Shown: positions 57,458-64,000 of the stretch, piece after piece
Position numbering within the stretch: position 1 is the first letter of the stretch
Layout of the letters: the number at the start of each line of letters is the position of its first letter
Assembly: GCA_036320915.1 (NCBI GenBank)
Contig: JAXBDG010000001.1
Location: 992,001-1,056,000, forward strand
DNA from: Linnemannia elongata
Taxonomy: Eukaryota > Mortierellomycota > Mortierellomycetes > Mortierellales > Mortierellaceae
Length of the DNA: 64,000 nt
Reading direction: 5' to 3'
Notes under the pieces: model-generated
Databases searched by the model: none
What the model was told of the DNA's origin: nothing
What the model saw: the letters and a program-made list of their open reading frames with translations, nothing else
Made by a program: the position numbers and the translations under genes

Positions 57458-60296
57458 GCAAAACGAGGCCAGAATCAATGAGCAGGTTCATTTTTCACGA
57501 TCGCTGGAAAGAGACAGAAAGAGAGGCAGTAATGATGAGTGCATAAAAATAATAAGGGAATGAAAGTCATAAAAGGAACCAACCAACGCTGCTCTACGGT
57601 TTCTTGCTTCTTTGCTGTCGTTTATTTCCTCTACCAGTCTCTTCGATAAAGAGAAAAGGGAGAAGAAGAGTACGACCAGTGAGCAAACAATAACATGAGC
57701 ATTCATGAGCACTTTTCTTTTTACGTGTTCTTTATTTGCGGGTGTTGTTTCTATGTGTCTGTTTTTCTATGCTTTCCTGCATTGTGACTCTTCAGTGTTG
57801 TTATTTTTGCTCTTCACTTCTCTTCCCTTCTCATTTTTCCAAGTGCAGAGTGTTTCTATTGTTTGTTGTTTATGGTTGGGGGGGGGTTTTTTATGATAAA
57901 AATACAGATGAAAAGAGCAAAAAGAACAAACAGCAAAAGTGGAGCCAAAAGAATAACAAGAATGAATGAAACAAAGGTCCTTCCTGGTCTCTTACTTTAT
58001 GTTTTTCGGCGTTCTCCACGTTAAAATATATATGTATATTATTCCTCAGTGGTACTGTCTAATTGGACAACCGTTTTTTTTTTGTTCCCGCCAATTTCAA
58101 GTAAAAAGAAAAACTCTATTTGACTCACTCCTCGATGGGGGGGGGGGGGGAGAAACTGAACAAGTGTGGGCTTTTGCCTCATTTACCCTTGAGAACCGCT
58201 TCTCTCAGTTTCGCGATTCTAATCAATCTTTAACTCATCTCGCCGTGATATCGTTAATAGGCAAACGCGTAGAAGGTGATGACAAGCACAAGGGCCTCGC
58301 CATCGAGACGTTTGGCATGAGCATGTCGTCGCAGAGTTACACTATAAGTGAAGGCTCCCCTTATCGGACTGCACTGCAGCGGATGGGTGATGCCCATCAA
58401 AACATCGGCGTTGCCCAGTCAGAATTGGTAATGATTCTAATGGCTTTAGTGCTTTACTATTCTGGTTATGTTCAATCTGTCATTCGACTCAGCCAAAAAT
58501 ACTCTTCGTGCTCACCATATTTTGATGTGATACATTCTTTCTCAATGCTTAGATTACACGGTTCGGGAGCTCGTATTTGGACAGTCTGGAAAAATCGCAG
58601 GCGCAGATGAAAGAGTACCAAACGCTGCAGAAAAAGCTGCAGTCAAGGCGACAGGACTATGACGCAAAGCTGGCCAAGGTTCAAAAGGCGAAAAAGGAAA
58701 AGCCAGAATGGGAGGAGGAGATGCAGGCGGCCAAGGCCAAGTACGAGGAGACAAGGGAGAATGTCCTCAACCTGATGACCACAATCAACGAATCGCAGGT
58801 AAGAAAGAAACCCACACACGAGTTCAGCACAGTTCGCCCCATCAGCAATAATTGTCTATTTGTTTGTTTATTGCTCAAGCATGGTTGCAAGGACAATTGT
58901 TGACAATGCCATTTTGTACGTGACGCCGACCGTTTAGGAGGATAACATGACCAGCTTAAAGTCGTACTACGAGGCCCAGCTGGCCTACGCTCACAGGATG
59001 GTGGAAATTCTAGAAGCAATCCCAGAGAGCACCTTCCAAATCTCTCCCAACGGATCGCGTGCTTCGCTCTATACCAGCAACGGCAATGGAAACTCAAACG
59101 GGAATGGAGCCACGAAAAAGTGGGGCCGACAGGACTCACTGGAGCCCGAGGATGACCGCTCGATGTACTCGGACGACCAGTCCAGCACCCACTCAATACC
59201 CAATGGACGCCACCCCCTTGACAGAGCACCGTCTACAGCTGACTTGCGCCGGAATAACAACCACCAGATGAACGCAGAACTGAGCCGGTCCATGTCCCAC
59301 CTTACACCCAACGCAGCACAGACGCGAAAAAACAGTGGGGGAAACGGAAGTGTCCGATCGAACGGATTTATGGCTCCTCCTCCACCTGTGCCTCCAAGCC
59401 GAGGTCGAACCCAGAAGCAAGTCCGAGCCCTTTACAACTTTGACGCGACTGCTGAAGGAGAGCTCTCCCTCCAGAAGGGCGACATTGTCCGAATCGTGGA
59501 GGAGATTGACGAGGGCTGGTGGGAAGGCGAACTGGTTGACTCGCACGGCGTTCGACATGCAGGCATGTTCCCATCCAATTACTGCGAGGAGGTCTTTAGC
59601 GACTCTGGATCGACTCATCGCCAGGGATCCATCAACTCTCAGTCTTCTGACCCAGGCCGATACATGGATGAGGATGAGGCTGCGTACTATGAACGCGAGA
59701 CCGAGCCTACTGTCCATTATGACGAACCCGAGGAGGAGATTATTCAGGCACCAGTACCAAGGCGGGCACCTCCACCTCCTACGAGACAGCCCTCCACGCT
59801 TGCGCCACCAGCACCACCAAGTAACGGAGCTGCCGCAAACGGATACAATGGTGGCGCGTCTACGCTTGTAGTAGCACGTGCTACTCCTCCTCAGAGTCAG
59901 AGTCGCCCTACATCAACAGTGGCAGTGCCCAACCTGAACCGGACGTCGACCATTGGTACGAGGATGCCACCTCCACCTCCTCCTACACGCCGTGCTGCTG
60001 CAGATTCGATGCGACACAGTGCAGTGTTTTCTAGCGGAGCGAGTACGCCAGGAGTGATGTCCCCTCCACTGGTGATGCCTGGAGGCGGATCAGGACCCTC
60101 ACCACCCCCTACTGCTGTTCCAGCAACACCTTCGGCTACGTCGATGATGGGATATATTCCCAAGGATTACTTTTCCAACCAGACGCCTGGCCCAGCAGAG
60201 GCCGAGATGGGACCGTGTCGCGATTGTCAATGTACCGACTTTTCGCCCAACGTGTTCAAGCGCGGCAGCTGTAACAACTGCTTTCATATCCATTAG
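55938..60296 (+). CDS. BAR-SH3 domain protein, endophilin/amphiphysin-like, with C-terminal Cys motif
   Basis: Membrane-curving adaptor expected at endocytic sites. Exons 55938-55967, 56593-56734, 58261-58427, 58553-58798, 58938-60296; 647 aa. BAR domain, residues 1 to about 225: MIKNIGKFKQWTGEKMG, MDEDFHSLTSETEAKRVALE, SKRVEGDDK, SELITRFGSSYLDSLEKSQ, then a coiled region and SLKSYYEAQLAYAHRMVEIL. SH3 at about 356-414: VRALYNFDATAEGELSLQKG, then WWEGEL and MFPSNYCEEV. Proline-rich stretches follow, which could bind other SH3 domains. The end carries CRDCQC..CNNCFHIH, a likely zinc-binding Cys/His motif. Intron 1 is 625 nt and intron 2 is 1,526 nt, both full of simple repeats; the others are short. 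The 10-codon first exon is supported by the family N-terminus. Confidence 0.92.
56245..56270 (+). repeat. (CAGA)n microsatellite in intron 1 of the BAR-SH3 gene
   Basis: Six and a half CAGA units. Confidence 0.9.
57101..57121 (+). repeat. C11-T10 tract in intron 2 of the BAR-SH3 gene
   Basis: Homopolymer C run followed at once by a homopolymer T run. Confidence 0.9.
57419..57454 (+). repeat. (GA)18 microsatellite in intron 2 of the BAR-SH3 gene
   Basis: Uninterrupted GA dinucleotide run. Confidence 0.95.
58137..58150 (+). repeat. G14 homopolymer in intron 2 of the BAR-SH3 gene
   Basis: Run of 14 G, rare in fungal introns; about 110 bp before the 3' splice site. Confidence 0.9.
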
Positions 60297-60570
60297 TTAG
60301 CTTTTTTTTTACCCTTCTACTAGTTTCATCGTAATACGTAATCGTGCCACCAATTCTTTCTCGCGATGTTGCTCTCTGTATGCGTTCCAGGGTATCAAGT
60401 AGGCGATGCTGAGTATCAAACGTCTCGTAAACTCCGGAAGAATGGAGATGCAAACCAGGTGGCATATGATCATCAGCGAGAAAAAACGGGTCATCGTCCG
60501 AGTTTGCAGTGCCTATGCCCGTGCCTGTTCCTGTGCCTGTGCCTGCGCCTGTAGAGTGAGAGAGAGAAAG

Positions 60571-60603
<33 letters not shown>

Positions 60604-61961
60604 GGCAAGGACAGGATCAAACGGGTCATCACCCTATCACTAATTTTTTTGTCTCTCCGATCTATGTTTTGCATGGGGCCGAAAATAGTGGGAGAGAGGA
60701 CAGAAGAATAAGGGGAGAGGAGGCTGGCTTGATGGTCACGATTTCTTGTTGAGTTAAAGAACTTTATGTTCATTGTTCAAGCGTCATGATGCTGTAGGTG
60801 TCAGCTAGTAGCCTTGGCGGCTGTACTCGCGCGCAGGAGATGAAGTGATTAAGGGTAGCATTGACAAATTGACAAGGGCATTGACAATTGTTGGACTCGC
60901 CTCATAGATTTTCTAGCACTTTCTTCAAGTATGAAATGACCCACCTGTGGATCCTCAGTGCAGTCAATCGCGTCATCGTCATAGCTTGCACGCTCGTTTA
61001 GGACGGCACAAGGCCCATTCATCCGAAAAGTACGAGAGGTATGAGCATGGGGTAGTTGGGCTTTTTTCTTTTGTATTTTTTTGCGATTGAAAGGAGGCAC
61101 GAAGTGACGAGCACAGCTGACGGTTGCGTTGTGCTCAACACACATCGTTCCGTGGGTTCACCTGTGTAATTTTAATGCACCGCCTGTTATTCAATGGGTG
61201 TGGGTATATGTGCGAGTGATTGTCCGGAGTCACCTTCAGGGCACGGTTAGGATTGGAAAGAGAAACGCGGGACTTGTATTATTTGTCATGCGGGGGATCG
61301 GGGTGAGAGTATGAGTGTTCAGGGCAAGAGAGAATATCACCGCGATATCCAAAAGACAATGTTGAAAGCGCAAAGCACAAAGCGCAAAGCGATAACGAAA
61401 GACAAATAGGTCTAGAGGTGTATGTGTGTTTACTGTTATCGTGTTTGCACTTGTGGTGGTGGTGGTGGTGGTTGTTGTTTTGTTGCACTGACTTGAATGA
61501 AGAAAGGACAAAAGAAAGGGATCTGAGGCCAGCACATAAAAAGGAGCTCAGGTGCGTCTTGTTTCTATTTCACCTCTTTCGTTCCTTTCTCCTCCTTAGT
61601 AACTACTTCACATTTCCCATTTCTCTTCATATTCTATTCTTGCTTGCTATTTACCCACCATCCACACATCATTAATCATCTAGTTCTATTTTACCTGCCT
61701 TTGCACCAGTTGCGCTAGTATACCACACTTTCTATCTCGTCACCTCTGCATAATTTGTCTTTCGAAAGCCTTGCTTGCCCTCAGAGTGAAAGAACTTTTT
61801 TGTCGTCCTCTTCCTCGCTTCTTTCACCATCCAACACACTTTCCTCTTAATCCTTGTTCCTTTTTTCATCCACTCTCCTTCTCTTTCTCTTTCATTCCAC
61901 CCAACAAAACTCTACACTCTTCTTACCTCTCCTACACAACACCAACCTCGTATCATCAACC
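60297..61961. other. Intergenic region between BAR-SH3 and LIM genes
   Basis: No gene firmly supported. A30 run at 60571-60600 preceded by a TGCCTG-type repeat. A short minus-strand coding-like stretch lies around 60950-61030 (see findings). CT-rich leader before 61962. Confidence 0.5.
60571..60600. repeat. A30 homopolymer
   Basis: Uninterrupted A run preceded by a GA-rich stretch and TGCCTG repeats, about 275 bp after the BAR-SH3 stop. Confidence 0.95.
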
Positions 61962-64000
61962 ATGGGATTTTGTCATCGTTGTGGCGATCTCGTCCACGGA
62001 GCCAACTGTCTAAAGTGTGGCGGCCGTTCTGTCAGTACGTTCTTCTTCCTTCGCCTTTTTACACTTTATCACACACACACACACACACACATACTCGCTT
62101 ATTCTCTTACAGTCCACCTTCTTTCCTTTGGTCAAACGAATGTGAATGAATGACAACGAATGAGAAGCTCAACAACGCCACGAATGAGAGGAACCAAAAC
62201 TTTGCTCAGGACGCGTACTTTATTTTCTACAGGAAGTCTCACCCACAACTCTCTGCTTTGTCGCTTCCATCAATTCAATTCGCTTAGTGTCTGTCACAAG
62301 TGGGCTCCCATCGACAAACTCGAGAAACGATCCTTGGATCAGCGCGTAAGTCACCTCCAAACCCTTGTCGCTTTCTTTTTCTCCTTCATCCAATATTCGC
62401 CTTCCTTTTGCGCTGAGTCGATGCGCTTCTTATGAACATGTCAGGAGTTACAACAGGGCAGGCTAGAGGCTCTCTACTCTTTGCATTTGTTGGGATAAAA
62501 AAGACGGGTCATGTTGTTCACGCGGAGGAAGAGGGGGAAGGGGGGAGGAGAAGGAAGGAGATCAAAAAGTCAAAAGGGAAGGCGAGGAAGGGGGGTTGAA
62601 GTAGAATTGAGGTCCGATATAGTCAAATATGTATCTTTTTTTTTTATGGAGATGGAACAGTGCTTCTCTGTGTGTGCCTGTTTGTCATCTTGTTCTTTGG
62701 TGCCTGTGTTGTGGGGTAGCAACAACAACCACAGCAAACAAACAAAAGAAAAATAAATCGACAGGTGACGAACTAAATCGTTCAGGGACGAGGATCATGG
62801 ACAGCAGGGTTATTATTACAATGACAACAACGCCGCGGATGAAAGACTCAAGTCAGGGGTGGCTCTTTTTATTATGACCTACATGTCGGTCCATTAGCTT
62901 GTTATTGAGAGAACGAGAAAGTAGAAGAAAGTGACCTGACCATGACAGACATTGTTCTCCGGGACTCGTGTTGTTGTATTCAAAAATAGTTATCAAAATA
63001 TCCTGGAGGGAGGAGGAAACATTTCCAAGCCCTCGAAGCGCATGTCGATGCCAGCATCTGTACTCTCTAGCTCCAGTCCTATTTCTTCCTCTCCTATCGC
63101 AAGCAAGCCGCAGCCGTTGGTTCTCCAGAAGCACTGTCATGGCTGTAACAAGCAGATCAATCAGGTAAGCCATGTCTTTTCTTGTCAATAGGAGAATTGC
63201 CAAGTTAAAAATGGCAATATAGTCAACTGAGCATCCATCCTCAACCCCCTGACTAAAATAACATCATGGTGTGCCATTCTGCCACCCCTGTAAAAAAAAC
63301 CTAATAACGTTAGTCCAAGGTCTTTGTCGAGCCTGGCAAGCCTACGATTATCTACTGCGAAAAGTGCTACATTGAAAAGTTCTCCAAGGGAAACTGCCCA
63401 TCTTGCTACAAGCCCGTCCTCACAAAGTCTGATCCATATGTCACTCACAACAGGCGATCCTGGCACACGGTAGGTGTTCAACGTTAAAGAAGCAATTAAG
63501 AGATAAAAAGGAGTTCATTATATAACCACATCCAATAGGCGAATGCTATGAAATATTCATCGCCCATGGTTCGATGGTTGCGATGGTTGCATTGATTCCA
63601 ATGTTTTCATGCACCTATCGCTCGTTATCCTGAAAGAGAATCAATAGTAACAGAACTAATACTACAATCTTTTTGCATATCTTATCGCTAGGCTTGCTTT
63701 GCCTGCTTCAAATGCCGTCTGAACTTGTCGACAAAACCAATGGTTGATTTGAAAGGACGCCCTTGCTGCGAGGATTGCTTGATGGCACAGGCAGGGGCAG
63801 AGCAACAGAGTCCTGAGCAGGAGAGCGAAAGGACATTCGGAGATAGTCTCACTCCATCAGATCGATCCCTCAGCAGCTCACCCGCACCATCGCCTCTTAG
63901 TTATCCAACCAGTTTGAGCCCTTCGACTAATGACCTTGACGACAGATTGGACCTGACCAAACGACTCCAGCTAAGCACTTCGCCTCAAGATCTTAACACG
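61962..64000 (+). CDS. LIM-domain protein, paxillin-like (partial, runs off the right edge)
   Basis: Likely cytoskeletal/polarity adaptor. Exons 61962-62034, 62288-62345, 62990-63164, 63314-63469, 63692 to the edge. The N-terminus MGFCHRCGDLVHGANCLKCG is a short CxxC..CxxC zinc ribbon. A Ser-rich linker (NDPWISAYQNILEGG) leads to the first LIM domain, CHGCNKQINQ..YCEKCYIEKFSKGNCPSC (residues about 93-130), and a second begins YVTHNRRSWHTACFACFKC then LKGRPCCEDC. The part present ends in a Ser/Pro-rich region. Exon 2 is the least certain: its acceptor was chosen at 62286-62287 because the join gives DPWISAY in frame with exon 3; an acceptor at about 62231 is open too but shifts the frame. All donors are GT. 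Confidence 0.82.
62070..62091 (+). repeat. (CA)11 microsatellite in intron 1 of the LIM gene
   Basis: Uninterrupted CA run. Confidence 0.95.

Noticed and set aside
1..64000. tRNA and rRNA genes
   Set aside because: No B-box/T-arm pattern with matching stems and no rRNA-like stretches found on either strand by eye.

Overview
This window is nuclear DNA of a filamentous fungus. It carries spliceosomal introns with GT..AG, and twice apparently GC..AG, borders. Its proteins are conserved fungal ones: lanosterol synthase, NST1-type protein, SMU1, a Rab5-type GTPase, mitochondrial succinyl-CoA ligase alpha, IF1-type ATPase inhibitor and ribosomal protein eS19. Intergenic DNA is rich in CT/GA tracts and homopolymers. 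The style (TATA-driven small genes, long low-complexity first introns, TnpB-like genes) suggests an early-diverging lineage such as Mucoromycota/Mortierellales; that placement is inference.

Layout. 1-3289 (-): 3' part missing from a very long Ser/Asn/Gln-rich protein gene that runs off the left edge. 5.5-12.2 kb: four intron-less genes for 64-74 aa paralogs sharing a TASAAxTPAQTPR-type motif, two on each strand, each with a TATA box. 12.5-14.1 kb (-): eS19. 14.3-18.7 kb (-): a six-exon gene whose predicted protein of about 1,334 aa joins an N-terminal XPG/FEN1-like nuclease domain to a C-terminal TnpB/Fanzor-like RuvC plus zinc-ribbon domain, with one apparent single-base frameshift. 21.3-23.3 kb (+): DHA2-type MFS exporter. 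23.5-26.0 kb: two secreted proteins. 26.6-30.3 kb (-): WDR26/GID7-like WD40 protein. 33.2-34.9 kb (-): sugar transporter. 35.4-37.8 kb (-) and 38.5-39.0 kb (+): succinyl-CoA ligase alpha and IF1, divergent. 40.2-45.2 kb (+): NST1-like protein. 45.4-48.2 kb (-): lanosterol synthase. 49.1-51.5 kb (-): SMU1, divergent from a Rab5 GTPase at 51.9-54.3 kb (+). 55.9-60.3 kb (+): BAR-SH3 protein. 62.0 kb to the right edge (+): LIM protein, partial.

Most genes are housekeeping and not functionally linked, apart from possible pairs: SMU1 and NST1 (splicing/stress), LSC1 and IF1 (mitochondrial energy), Rab5 and the BAR-SH3 protein (endocytosis). The parts most likely to be new biology are the XPG-TnpB/Fanzor fusion gene and the small-protein family cluster. 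Exon borders were read by eye from splice signals, phase and family conservation; no search or alignment was run.
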